Counted from the first letter of the stretch, positions 35,011-45,257 are shown. The stretch: DNA of 64,000 nucleotides from Megaustenia siamemsis (GCA_032433765.1 JAVIAB010000160.1:33872202-33936201); one strand, 5' to 3'. Notes: generated from the letters alone by a model not told the origin. Translations and numbers: made by a program.

Positions 35011-35284
35011 CCTAGACCGGCCTTACGCTAATCTTACGGTCTGTTGTTTGATGTGCGACGGGGATAATCTGACGACTAACTGGTGTTTATATGTTCGTAA
35101 TTGGAGTCAACAACAATGGCCTAACATCATCAAGTGCTATACATTTTTTTTTAAATATGACGATCATCATTTTCAGGAGGACGTGAACTTCAGGGTATAT
35201 GGTGGATAGGCGGCAGGAATCAGTGAAGGCTATGCATGAAAAGTGTTCCTTGTTGCAGTTTCCTCATTTTCCCAGTCCATGGGG

Positions 35285-35625
35285 GACTTGTTGGTCTCGA
35301 GGCAAGACACTGGCCTCGAGACAGAGAGGTTGCAGGTTCAAATCTCGGCTACACCGTTGGGATTTTTATTTATGATTTCTCTCTGCAGCAACCACCCCTG
35401 GTCTCAGCAGCAACACCCAGCTTGAAATGTCAATTACTCATCGATGGAAAAAACATGAGTACCTTCGAAGTCGGAGTTATCTGCCTGTGCGGCGAGGGAC
35501 CCCTCACGAGGGACCGTGCACACGGCTGCCAGGGAAAAATGAATTAACACCCAAATTCAGTTCCTAATCTCTAGGGACTTCGTCAGAGTTGAAAGCTGGC
35601 AAACGCAACAACAACAACATTATGA
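35285..35625 (+). repeat. SINE2, full length
   Basis: tRNA-like head (gttggtctcgaggcaagaca ... B box ggttcaaatct), a body with cagcttgaaatgtcaattac, and a 3' half from gttatctgcctgtgcggcga through ctagggacttcgtcagagtt. It ends in (AAC)n at 35606-35619. Its 3' half is the module found alone at 11235, 14207 and 19305. Confidence 0.8.
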
Positions 35626-35699
35626 AAATAAAGAAAGGACGCTCCAGAATTTTTTAAAAAATAAATAAATAAATAAAAATAAACTCTTTCAGTGGTATC

Positions 35700-36260
35700 A
35701 AATCAAAAAGACAAGACATAGTTTAGATCAGGCAAGCACTGGCAGGACGGATAACATCTGGAGAGAATGGCTGAAACAAGAATTAGTCAAGGGTAGATAG
35801 CTAGAAATGAAGTAGAAGGATCTGCAAAACAGTTAGAGACATGACGTTAGCTAGACATAGTTGTCCATGCTAGCTCCAGACCAAATTGGGTGGAGATCAC
35901 TTATGAGTACCCTATGCTACAACCAGTATCCTGGACAGTTTTAAGTTCTATAAAAATATCTAGTTAGATGTAGCTGAGCAGCAGTTGTAGATTTATATAT
36001 TTCACAACGGAGTGTGTGAGTATGATGTGAATTGTGATTGCAGATCTTTGTAATTGTTGGCCTGTGATATTTTATGCCATTAAACCTGTTAGAGTACAGG
36101 TTAGTTGTGCCAGACTATAGAAATCTCATAATTGAGTTGCCATTGATGTTAATGTCCACGACTTTTGTCCAGTTCAGTAATGTCTAAGCAGAAGTCAAGG
36201 AGAGGTGTTCTGTCTGGTTAGAACCGGTCTTACATCACAGCAGATAAAATGATATCACCA
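35700..36260. repeat. Diverged repeat, LTR-like (pair with 11405)
   Basis: Weak block-wise similarity to 11780-12060. No coding. Assignment tentative. Confidence 0.3.
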
Positions 36261-36304
36261 GCCTCATCGTCAAGAATATATATATACCACTAGTTTGTAT
36301 AGGG

Positions 36305-36380
36305 TGCCGCAAGAGCCAAGTGGTTAGTGAACTGGACTACACTGGACAAGAGGTCGGGTTCGATCCTGATCAACAGGTTC
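36305..36380 (+). repeat. SINE1 head (1B type)
   Basis: gccgcaagagccaagtggttagtgaactgg and a perfect B box gggttcgatcc. It is cut at 36380 by LINE B, and the 3' part resumes at 36688. Confidence 0.8.
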
Positions 36381-36687
36381 TATCTATCTATCTATTGACC
36401 TTTCAAGTCATGTCTGGCACATAGGGCATAGACCGAGATACTCTTTCTCGTTTTTAAAATGTTCTTTCTAACAGTCTCAATCCTTGCAAAGATCTTTTAT
36501 CAAATCTCGCTATTTGTCTCTGTACTGCGCAAGCAACTCAGTCTCATTGAGAGAGCTGATTCCTGTTGCTTTTGCCTCTCTGATCAGTGTGCTTCTCAGT
36601 GTCTCTCTGGGTCAGCTTCTTTTCCTCCTACCTGTTGTTTACCCATATGAGGGCTTGTTCACCAAACCTTATATGAGTACCTGATTT
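36381..36687 (-). mobile_element. LINE B 3' end within SINE1
   Basis: Starts on + with ctatctatctattgacc, the complement of the (GATA)n tail. It continues through the complement of the segment encoding ...NEIELLAQNRDK (aatctcgctatttgtctctgtactgcg) and is 5' truncated. Confidence 0.85.
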
Positions 36688-36832
36688 TTTTATGGGAAAG
36701 TAAGTGACACGGGCGTAATTCCGATCACATTACTCCAAAAATTATGTACCGAAGGTCTGTAAAAATTATAGTCACTAACACCATAATCCCTATACGCCAT
36801 TTGGCATGACGGGGCTCTTTACTTAACTTTAC
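36688..36832 (+). repeat. SINE1 3' part
   Basis: tttatgggaaagtaagtgac, acgggcgtaattccgatcac, atagtcactaacaccataat and the 3' end ggggctctttacttaacttt. Confidence 0.8.
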
Positions 36833-36949
36833 TAGTTTATATATACAAGCTTCAAGGCAGCAGACTGGTTGATTTTTTGTGTGTATTTGTTCCTGACAAA
36901 CCTCTTGGACTCCACGTACTTGTATCTGGCTGATATAAGTACCCTGGTC

Positions 36950-37185
36950 ACGACAAGTGGCGTATAGGGAATATGGTGTTAGTGACCATAAATTTTACAG
37001 ACCTTCGGCACATGATTTTTGGGGTAATGTGGTCGGTATTATGCCCGTGCCGCTTCACTTTCCCAGAAAAAAATCCGGTAACCATTAAAGGCTGGGTGAA
37101 CCCGGAAGCCATTGGTTGGGATCGAACCCTACACCTTGTCCTTTGTAGTCCAGTTCACTAACCACTGAGCTATCGCGACTCCCTA
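36950..37185 (-). repeat. SINE1, full length (1B type)
   Basis: Complement of the whole element: caagtggcgtatagggaata at the 3' side, tgggatcgaaccc (B box) and gttcactaaccactgagcta (A box) at the 5' side. Confidence 0.9.
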
Positions 37186-37514
37186 TCTGGCTGATATAGT
37201 TTACCAAAATTAAAACACAACATATAACTTACTTATCAAGCTGCCTGGGTGATATCATCAACTCCACAGTTGTTTTATTCTGTAGAGATAAGATGTTGAA
37301 ACAAACTTCACAATTTATTAAGGTAACAGATTTTTACCAAGATCTGATACAGTCAAAATGAAATACAATCAAAGAATTATGTTACATGTAAAGATGCCAT
37401 TTAATTTGACAATCACTGATGATTAATGAGTTATCATAGAAACACACACTTTTTCTCCCATCAGTAGTATGTTGGATGGACAACATTTGACAGTAGTGAG
37501 ACAACATATTATCT

Positions 37515-37925
37515 GTTCATCATTATCATCATCAAGTACCGGGCCTGCTGGCGTAGGTGATGTCTCTCCACAAATTTCTATTACGACAGTTATTTATCAT
37601 TTCTGTTGCTGACCTTCTGCCAAGCCATTCTCTTAAGCTGTCTGGTATCTTTTCTCTTTGCTTCCCTCTATCTCTTCGTCCCTCAATTTTCCCAGTTGTT
37701 ACAATATATTTCAGCCGTTCTCCTCTCATTACATGACCAAAAAATGATGATTTTTCCCTCCTAATATTGGAAATTAGCTCTCTTTTTGCTTTGACCTCTT
37801 TCAGAATGTTTTCATTACTCTTCTTGTCCATGGTATTCTCAACATTCTTCTGTAAAACCACATTTCTACAGACTCCAGTGATTTTCTTGTCTGTTGTCCT
37901 ATTGTTCATGATCCACATCCATATG
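37515..37925 (-). mobile_element. LINE A 3' end
   Basis: The minus frame gives SNENILKEVKAKRELISNIR, SSFFGHVMRGERLKYIV, GKIEGRRDRGKQREKIPDSL and the end WRDITYASRPGT. The (TGA)n-type tail is at 37515-37535. It is one of the least damaged LINE A ends. Confidence 0.85.
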
Positions 37926-37929
37926 TTAA

Positions 37930-38595
37930 GACCGGCTGTTATAGTCGTTATATATTATCTGTTACAGTCATATAAACCAGTTACCAAGTGCCTTCATCAT
38001 GAAATAGGACAAAGAGTCAGGCTCACATGATCACAAGACTTGAATGTTGAAGAAGTATAAGAAGTTAACAAGAATAACGAAAGCAGGCATATTGAACCCG
38101 TACTGGTTATGCAAATTTGGGAGAAAAATCCACAACAATTCACATAAAAGAAGACAAAATGTTAACATAAACTGGAGTACTTGTTAGTCTGCTTCCTGAA
38201 GGCAATCCCTGACTACAAAAACTGCTCAAAATTGTTATGGTCCATAGATTGTTATGTTATCATCTATAGTGTCCTCACCCAAATAGATCAATAAGTGACC
38301 TCAGGAAACCACCCATTCCTATTTATAAGAAATGCCCAGATTTGAGATGATCTGAAGTTAACCTGTAAGCTGTCTGAGATTCCTGAATACCCATAACACT
38401 AGATCCATAAGATTTCCTGAAGCTTTTAAGCCTCACCATTTTCAACTTGTCTGTACAGTCCAATATATAGCCCTATAAACTGCCAATCTGAATGTGTCTT
38501 GTTATCTAGACTTGTTGCCTGCCTCAACTATTATATTCTATAAGGAATGCTTCTTGTTTTGGGTCCATCATCATTTGTAGGCCTATACATACTAT
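37930..38595. other. Unassigned intron DNA
   Basis: No recognised feature. Confidence 0.4.
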
Positions 38596-38599
38596 ATTA

Positions 38600-38845
38600 C
38601 ATATATTAACTACATTAAACATCATATTGTCCTTGAAAGAACAATAATGAAGGGTTTAGTTCCTGGAAATCTAAGGAAGGGAGAGGGGAGACAACCTGGG
38701 AGACAACGTAGAAGACAATATGACTAAAATATGAAAGACTCACAGACTAGACTTTGTGAGGCAGGCAGCACAACTAGACAAGAAATTTTCATAAGACAGC
38801 CAAACAAACAACATCCTCTAATGGACAGACTACTTGATGATGATG
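38600..38845 (+). mobile_element. LINE J-like 3' end
   Basis: Encodes ERTIMKGLVPGNLRKGRGET and a tail ending before cttgatgatgatgacg, a (TGA)n end. Many stops. Confidence 0.55.
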
Positions 38846-38899
38846 ACGTGTCTTAGTTAATTTATTTTTAATGTTCTGAAGAAAAGGAAAAATCTCATG

Positions 38900-39150
38900 A
38901 CACTCCATCATCAACAGGTTTTGTGTTTTTCAGGTTGTATGTTCTTTACAGAACATTGCATTCACCACAACCCACTTGAAAAAATCTCTGTCTCTAGCCA
39001 GATCTCACAATTCTGTTGTCATGTTCAAGGTCTCTTTGATGTCTTGAAAACACCTTCTTCATGGTCAGCCCTTGATGCGTCATCCAGAACCAAGCCTTTC
39101 ATTATTGTTCTTTCAAGCCTGCTGTGTCTTTTGACACTTGCACTCCAAAG
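38900..39150 (-). mobile_element. LINE J 3' fragment
   Basis: The minus strand encodes VKRHSRLERTIMKGLVLDD and the following region with stops. Same family as 9385-9595. Confidence 0.55.
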
Positions 39151-39360
39151 TGTATACAACAATATGATGTCAGTACATATTATTTTTTTTTGGTACCATC
39201 CATACATTCTGATGTATTGTGGTCAGCAATATGCAACACCGTCTTTCTTTTCAAGAAAAAATAAAATGGAGCCCATTCTGAGGCTGATAAATTTAAAAGT
39301 TGTACAAAATGGCAAATCTCTTATATGTGACACCAGAAAACTTGCTTAAACTGAACTTAC

Positions 39361-39477
39361 AATAAGGATGTTGAAATGTTGTTGTGTTAACTGCAAACTC
39401 ATCATCACAGCCATAGTGAGAGACAGCAGGAATGATAAGTACATAAACCATATGCTGTGCTTGATAAAAAATGCTTC
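39361..39477 (-). CDS. ZDHHC21: Palmitoyltransferase ZDHHC21-like, TM4 exon
   Basis: A 117-bp interval bounded by TTCTTGTGCAG and a consensus GTAAGTTC donor, phase 0 at both ends. It encodes EAFFIKHSIWFMYLSFL, a hydrophobic helix with MAVMMSLQLTQQHFNILI. It fits the last transmembrane helix of DHHC enzymes, which in ZDHHC21 is followed by the TTxE motif in the next exon. The preceding exon ends FVCHLLYE in phase 0, so the two join without a break. Identity rests on position, phase and helix pattern, since the residues themselves are weakly conserved. Confidence 0.65.
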
Positions 39478-39614
39478 CTGCACAAGAAATCAAAACAATG
39501 CTGCAAAGTTTACATTATTGAAATAAAATATGTTTATTAAATTGCTCTGCAAGGATTTTAACTCAAATCAAATGACAAAAATTATTTCATAAGTTTTTGT
39601 TTCTCATGTTCACC

Positions 39615-39830
39615 TGACAGCCATTAAAGGAATGAATAATCTTCTTTGTCATCCACCATTAAAAGAACATAAGTAGGTGTAAATGTGTCATGGTGATTTG
39701 TAAAAGTAAAGTAAAGTACCCCCCTCACGTCACGCCAAGTGGCGTATAGGGAATATGGTGTTAGTGACCATAAACTGTAATACTGGTGCCTTTCAGCCCA
39801 ATACATCTGACTTCAACATTATGTTTTTTT
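39615..39830. repeat. Repeat D copy 7, split by a SINE1 tail
   Basis: Left part ccattaaaggaatgaataat ... aagtaggtgtaaatgtgtc; right part ggtgcctttcagcccaatac + atctgacttc. Between them lies a SINE1 3' end. Confidence 0.65.
39701..39772 (-). repeat. SINE1 3' tail inside repeat D
   Basis: gtaaagtaaagtaccccc, then caagtggcgtatagggaata and tggtgttagtgaccataaa: the complement of the last 70 bases or so of SINE1, with its (CTTTA)n-like tail. Confidence 0.8.
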
Positions 39831-39836
39831 TCCACG

Positions 39837-39844
39837 CACGCACG

Positions 39845-39886
<42 letters not shown>
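39837..39886. repeat. (ACGC)n(AC)n microsatellite
   Basis: Three cgca-type tetramers run into about 17 AC dinucleotides. Confidence 0.95.
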
Positions 39887-39889
<3 letters not shown>

Positions 39890-39890
<1 letters not shown>

Positions 39891-40320
39891 GAGTAACTTT
39901 GTGATGGTATCACCTGTATCACATGTTACTTCCTACTGGACAAAGGTGTTCTACTGGATTGGAACTCTCATTAACCTCATTGTCTGATTTTCTTATGTTG
40001 TGGTGACACATGATATTTACTAGGGATTTACCATTGTGATTTCTGTTGGTTTATTTACAGTTGTCTCCACTACCTTTGACTAAAAACTAAAAAGTTTGAC
40101 TTAAAAGGCAATAAGGCTGCTTTGTGTTAGAATGCCTTCCTTTAGTCTTTTTTTTTGCTATCTGAATATGCTTGCCAAGCAGCAGGGCAGCTATAGGTCA
40201 TAGGTGTACTACTGCATACAGAAGCAGATAAATTACTTCACCAGATTTTGTTTAATCTATATGGTAAGATTACACTAAAATCTATAAAAGACATACCTTG
40301 AATATCAGTCAAATGGTAAC
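39890..40320. other. Unassigned intron DNA
   Basis: No recognised feature. Confidence 0.4.
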
Positions 40321-41018
40321 TTCTTCTTCTTCTTCTTTTCTCTTTCACTGATACTAAAAGGTGTCGTGGTTTATATCATTTGTCGTTCTTGTGCTGCTCA
40401 AATTGTCTGAATTAGTGATTTTCCTTTGTTGTTACATGTCTCTGTCACTGCATCTATCCATCTTCTTCTGGGTCTTCCTCTTGGTCTTTTTCCAGGCATT
40501 CTCGAGAAGAACGCCCTTGATGGTGATTGGTGAGGATTCATTCTGACCAGGTGGCCGAACCATTTAAGTTGTTGTTCTATATATTCTTGGCAGGGTTTTG
40601 TTCCTACCATTTTTCTTATGGCTTCATTTGGTATTCGATCTCTTCTTGTGTTGTTTGTTACTTTTCTCAAGCATCGCATCTCACATGTATTGATCTTTCT
40701 TAAATGTGATTTAGAAAGGATCCATGTTTGACTTTCATAGCACAAAGTTGGTATGAAGATGCTATTTATCATTTGTTGTTAAGCTGGCATAGAAATGTTT
40801 GGATGTCTTAACAATGGTGAAAGCTGGTATGTGACAGCATTTGCTTTTTGTATTCTCATGTCAATTTCTCTGTCTAGTTTTCCATCTTCTGTGAACATTG
40901 CGCCTAAATACTTGAATTCCTCTACTTGTTTTATTTCTTTGTCTTTGATCTTGATGTTTAATGGGTGAAATAGCACAAGAGCGCTTGAATTTCTTTTTCT
41001 ACGGGCATTGAAATTCAC
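40321..41018 (-). mobile_element. LINE F C-terminal region
   Basis: Two adjoining minus frames encode LNIKIKDKEIKQVEEFKYLG, EDGKLDREIDMRIQKANAV, NSIFIPTLCYESQTWILSKS, CEMRCLRKVTNNTRRDRIPN, EQQLKWFGHLVRMNPHQSPS and GKRPRGRPRRRWIDAV. The (GAA)n tail shows as ttcttcttcttcttctt at 40321-40337. Only a frameshift near 40775 breaks it. Confidence 0.9.
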
Positions 41019-41287
41019 TTATAACTTAAATTTGACTCCCATCGAAAATTGTGTCGTGTTGCCAGCACAATCACACACCGGAAGTCATCCTTGGTAACTT
41101 GAGGTATGAAAATTATGATCTTAACCATTAAAAGTGTTGTTGTTGGATACAGATCACTAATAGTGAAAATGAGTTGCAGAAAATGCTCAATATTATTGCA
41201 ATGGAAAGCAAACGTAAAGACCATAGTCTTAATGAAAATAACAGAAGTAATGGTCGCAGCAACAAAGATAAAGCACAATTAAGATAA
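41019..41287 (-). other. Intron DNA, hydrophobic chance frame
   Basis: The 87-codon minus frame here is hydrophobic, but it has no splice boundaries of the right phase and no DHHC signature. Not annotated as coding. Confidence 0.4.
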
Positions 41288-41404
41288 ATGGGGCAATTTT
41301 AAAATAAGTCTTCTTCTTCATCTTCCTTTCGGCTCCCTGTGGAGGTCTTCCAATGAACACTTTCAAAACCGTTCTGTTTCTTGCCATTCTTTTTAGATGT
41401 CTTC
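41288..41404 (-). mobile_element. LINE H extreme 3' end
   Basis: The minus strand encodes KNGKKQNGFESVHWKTSTGS and a (GAAGAA) tail. Compare 59500-59560 on +, encoding RTTWKVFVEDLCSTRS. Confidence 0.6.
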
Positions 41405-42003
41405 CATGTCATTCTCATCCTCATTAAAACAAGTGAATTTAAATACATGGGAACAATTTTAACATTAGATGATGGATGTACAACTACGGTCATGTTGAAA
41501 GCCCAGACAAAGTTTGTATTTCAAAGAATTACAAAGAAATGCAACCCATGTTTCACAATGAAGATAAGAAAAAGATGACATCAGTTTTATGTGTAGCCAG
41601 TCTTGACAAATGAAAATTAATCCTGGACATTTAGAAAGGAGGAATGTAAATGATTTTAGTTAAATGTTTTACACAAGAATGTTTGAATACCACAAACATC
41701 TAAAACAGAGTAACAAGGACACACTGATGAGGTCAAAGCAGAAAGAAAGCTTATTACCAACATAAAAGAACATTATCATTTTTGGCCTTGTAATGAAAAG
41801 AGAAGAGCTGAAATATATTATGACAACCAGAAAAATAAAGGAAAAAGAGACAGAGGTAATTAATGTGAAAAGACACCAGACAGATATAAGAGAATAGTTT
41901 AGTGGGAAGTCAAAAACAGAAATTATAAACAAAATTGAAGAGATAAAAAATTGTGGTGAGATATGATCATCATCTTCGCCAGCAGGCAAGGTACTTGATG
42001 ATA
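41405..42003 (+). mobile_element. LINE A, decayed C-terminal half
   Basis: EFKYMGTILTLDDGCTTTV (compare EFKYLGTMLNSDGRCTTEV at 58700), later a region parallel to VKAKRELISNIRK and RDRGKQ, ending at aggtacttgatgata. Heavily mutated. Confidence 0.75.
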
Positions 42004-42339
42004 AATACACTCACTGACTTTATATTAAAGATAAATTAGGCCGAAGATTTAGGTGAAATGAAAATAATTCATGGTAGTCACAGATATCTTCATAATGGTT
42101 GAATAAAGTAGTGTTTGTCTCGGGATGTTACAAGAGTTGTTCTAGTATGTTCCTATTATCTACTACGGTACTAGAGTTTAATGAAACAACAATGACGCTA
42201 GATAACGCTGCTACTCTAAGTTTGTATATCGTCCTTGGTGTTACTCTAGTACATATATTTCAATTTTAGACTGCTATTAATTTATGACCATTTCCACCAT
42301 CCGTGGTATTATTTTAATATTTTTTATTTTAAATACATA

Positions 42340-42450
42340 TCTGAGTGTGTGTGTTGTATGTTTGTTCCTGCTGAAGGCCTATTGGGCCGAAATGTTGTTC
42401 TAATTTGTGTCCCCAAATTATTGCATAAAGCTTTAACCATACCGTTTTTT
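42340..42450 (+). mobile_element. Penelope-like terminal fragment with hammerhead-like core
   Basis: Contains CTGCTGA followed by ggcctattgggcc and GAAA. This is the layout of a hammerhead catalytic core (CTGATGA, stem II, GAAA) with one changed core base. Such cores are known in Penelope-like retroelements. No RT or endonuclease is adjacent. A comparable but more degraded block is at 51420-51470 (minus). Confidence 0.35.
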
Positions 42451-42594
42451 TTCTATTTTTAACAATACATTTTGTTCATTTCTCCTAATGATACTAGAGT
42501 CTGTACTTAAATGTTACGGGAGGTTGTACTAAATTAGAACTGATGATAATTTGGACCTTCTTTATTTATATGTTGGGCATTCAACTTCAAATAC

Positions 42595-42772
42595 CTCGTA
42601 CAACAAATGACATACAAAAGAATGGTTCCTGACCTTGTTACAATTGACACACTTTGGGTATAGCCAGAAGTGACATAACACCAGGATAAAAGCCATCAAA
42701 CTCATGAGTAAGGCATACAATAGCAGCTGCATAAATGCAAAGTGATTGCTCTCACCAACACAGTTGTTTATC
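42595..42772 (-). CDS. ZDHHC21: Palmitoyltransferase ZDHHC21-like, NNCVG/TM3 exon
   Basis: Acceptor TGTCCCCACAG-like (CCCCACAG), then one base completing the tryptophan of DHHCPW, and INNCVGESNHFAFMQLLLYA. INNCVG and the asparagine-histidine pair are the end of the DHHC cysteine-rich domain. The third transmembrane helix follows (LLMSLMAFILVLCHFWLY), then a short loop PKCVNCNKVRNHSFVCHLLYE. The exon leaves in phase 0 at GAG|GTATTT. Without splicing the frame would stop at 42562. Vertebrate ZDHHC21 has INNCVGEDNHWLFLQLCFYT here. 178 bp, frame intact. Confidence 0.9.
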
Positions 42773-42814
42773 CTGTGGGGTGGAAAAACAAACTTCAAAC
42801 AGTTGTTAAATATT

Positions 42815-43262
42815 AACACATTTTTTTTACAAATGGATTCTGGGAGTTTTAACTGGTTATATTAATATTAACATATTTTTTTACAGATGGATTCTTGGAC
42901 AGTTTTAACTGGGTATATTAATATTAACATATTTTTTTACAAATGTATTTTGGAACAGTTTTAACTGGGTATATTAATATAAACATATTTTTTTACAAAT
43001 GGATTTTGGGAGAGTTTTAACTGGTTATATTAATATTAACATATTTTTTTACAAATGGATTTTGGAACAGTTTTAACTGGGTATATTAATATAAACATAT
43101 TTTTTTACAAATGGATTTTGGGAGAGTTTTAACTGGTTATATTAATATTAACATATTTTTTTACAAATGGATTTTGGAACAGTTTTAACTGGGTATATTA
43201 ATATAAACATATTTTTTTACAAATGGATTTTGGGAGAGTTTTAACTGGGTATTTTTTTACAG
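42815..43262. repeat. 56-bp satellite-like array, about 8 units, dimeric order
   Basis: Unit acatatttttttacaaatgg + attttgggagagttttaactggttatattaatatta. Two variants (gggagag/ggttat and ggaacag/gggtat) alternate, so the higher-order period is 112 bp. It lies in the intron between two ZDHHC21 exons. Confidence 0.95.
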
Positions 43263-43286
43263 ATGGACTCAGGGACAGTTTAAACT

Positions 43287-43746
43287 ATCTATCTATCGAC
43301 CTTTTGAGCTGTAGCCGGCCCAATAGGTCGTAGACCAAGATACTCCTTCTCTTATCTGAATTTTTGTTCTAGCAGTTTTCAATTCTTTTAAAGATATTTT
43401 ATAAAATCTCGCCATTTGTCTCTGTTCTTTGCAAGCAGCTCTATCTCATTGAGGGAGCCGATTCCTGCTGCTCTTGCCTCTCTCGTCAATGTTCTTCTCA
43501 GTGTCTCTCTGGGTCTTCCTCTTTTCCTCTTACCTGTTGTTTCCCACATGAGGACTTGCTTTGCTATTCGGTTATTATCTCTTCTCATAACATGTCCAAC
43601 ATATGACCTTCGTCTTTTCTTGATTACTGAAGATATTAGTGGTTGATTGGCGATTTCTCTAATTTCCTCGATTGTTTTGAATTCGTTCCACGCTATACCA
43701 GGTATTTTCCTTAGACATTTATTTTCAAATGCGTTCAACTTTACAA
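43287..43746 (-). mobile_element. LINE B 3' end inserted into the 56-bp array
   Basis: The minus frame, 116 codons open, encodes AFENKCLRKIPGIAWNEFKT, VIKKRRRSYVGHVMRRDNNR, TGKRKRGRPRETLRRTLTRE and NEIELLAKNRDKWRDF. The 3' (GATA)n tail is at 43287-43297. Flanked by the 8-bp duplication tttaaact (43279-43286 and 43747-43754). It is the best-preserved LINE B end in the window. Confidence 0.92.
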
Positions 43747-43759
43747 TTTAAACTGGTTA

Positions 43760-44190
43760 TATTAATATTCATGATTGAAAGGGGTTTCCAATGGATGACA
43801 TAATGTGAATAGATCGAGCACATTGAGGCTTCTTAAAATTAAGTACTTGAGTGGATCTAAGACTTCTTCTTTCTTCTTATCATTCTCTGCGACAGGGCAA
43901 GTGAGTGATTTGAAATTTAGGCTGTGAAAACTTGATTTCCATGATGCAGGCATGACCAGCAACACATGGGTAGAGGAAGACAAGCCGATGTGACACTATC
44001 TGAAAATATTACGTGAAATAAATCTCCAGCCACCCACACTTATTTGGGTACTTTCAACAACCATGAGTCCACACCACTCCTTCGGATGAAAAACAGATGG
44101 GAGTTTAGATGAGCACAGCCAGAAATTAGAAACACAGTGGGCGTATAAAGAAGACTTATCAATCAAACCACCCCCTCCCTCTTTTTTTTT
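43760..44190. other. Unassigned intron DNA
   Basis: One remnant of the 56-bp unit at 43755-43772, then nothing recognised. Confidence 0.4.
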
Positions 44191-44194
44191 TTTT

Positions 44195-44500
44195 TTGCTG
44201 TGACCGGGGAAGTTTCCTCACCAAACAACCCATTGCAATGCAACTTGGAAGACGCAGTGAAAAATGCCATGAGGTAGCCAAACATATACTGATGGACTTA
44301 TGGTTTCTGTATCGATAAACAATATAACATGTCCAGTTCATGCGGCGAAATTCAAGTCATAAATCAACCTGAGACAGAAAATCTGTATCCCTGTGTCTCT
44401 TCTAGTGTAAACACACAACTGTGTGTTAAAAGTTCAAAGAAAATACTATTTTTAGAGCTCTTAGTGTTACAATTAAGTGGTAATAATTTTGTTTACTGTG
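44195..44500 (-). repeat. Repeat K copy 2
   Basis: Inverse of 31080-31395, with ggaagtttcctcaccaaac, gaggtagccaaacata, gtgtctcttctagtgtaaac and ttttagagctcttagtg as shared blocks. Confidence 0.55.
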
Positions 44501-44601
44501 TTATCGTCACATGTGAGTCACAGATCGGTATCATAATCTTTTGTCTGCTTGTAATACACATACAATTACAAAACCATCTCAACAAGATTTAGACTTATTA
44601 C

Positions 44602-44709
44602 CAGGGGCAGTGGTGATCCATCCTTGTGACACACTGGCCACATCTTCTGCAATGGTGTGCCCTTGGGGACGCATACGACCACAAGTATGGCATCTGTTCC
44701 ACTTTGATT
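44602..44709 (-). CDS. ZDHHC21: Palmitoyltransferase ZDHHC21-like, DHHC exon with -1 frameshift
   Basis: Catalytic exon of an S-acyltransferase that loads palmitate on its DHHC cysteine and passes it to cysteines of membrane-associated proteins. It enters after TTTTTAAAG and encodes [16 protein letters not shown]. One base is missing near 44662-44668, and the next frame gives [20 protein letters not shown]. All zinc-binding Cys/His residues and the DHHC catalytic motif are therefore present, but in two frames. The exon measures 108 bp where phase requires 109. The donor after CCCTG is GTAATA, phase 2. The missing base could be a sequencing error, a polymorphism or the mark of a dead gene; the other exons look intact. 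Confidence 0.88.
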
Positions 44710-44859
44710 CTTTAAAAAAAAAAATAGGATTTCACAAAACTATTTTTATGGCACTTATATCATTTTCTAAACTCCACAAAAGAGTTTAGTTGGGGGTTGA
44801 GCTGGGAAATGAATACTACATATCATAATGCAGTCACCTTGTGCTGTATAGATCAGTTT

Positions 44860-45257
44860 TTAAGCTCACCACTGGCTAGGTAGTCTGGAGGAAAGATGTT
44901 GGCCTCTAGACAATAGGGTCCCGGGTTTGATTCCCACCACAGGCAATGAAACATTTTTTTCAATAATTTTTTTTATCAAATCCATGGCTTTACCCTCACT
45001 TGGTCTCTGGTTAGTGGATCTGATGTCCAGCCATTTAAAAAAAACTGGCAAAAAAAAAAAACAAAAAAACCTGCATTCCACGCACATTAAAGAACCCTTG
45101 GCAGTTGAAAATCAAAAATGGTAGGCCAAAAATGGCCGCTGCCCAGACAAAATTAATAGGAAAAAATTTACCCAAAACTTTAAAACTTTCAACAATAAAA
45201 AATATGAGAGTATCTCTGAAGTTGGAGAATATCTGCCTGTATGGCTGCGGGTAGTCT
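44860..45257 (+). repeat. SINE3, full length with SINE2-type tail
   Basis: tRNA-like head (ctggctaggtagtctggagg ... B-box-like gggtttgattccc). The body contains attaaagaacccttggcag and tggtaggccaaaaatggccg. The end is gttggagaatatctgcctgt, the module that SINE2 also carries. LINE A begins right after it. Confidence 0.75.

Noticed and set aside
34758..35209. Two overlapping + frames of 78 and 105 codons
   Set aside because: No domain, no splice pattern and no conservation clue; more likely chance in a GC-richer block.
35243..35547. Overlapping + frames of 60 and 103 codons
   Set aside because: They are translations of the SINE2 element.
41015..41278. Further ZDHHC21 transmembrane exon
   Set aside because: Hydrophobic only through T-rich DNA; splice phases and residues do not fit, and the exon at 39361-39477 does.
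42377..42402. A functional hammerhead ribozyme
   Set aside because: A core base is changed and I could not find a matching stem III and cleavage site; kept only as a hammerhead-like remnant.
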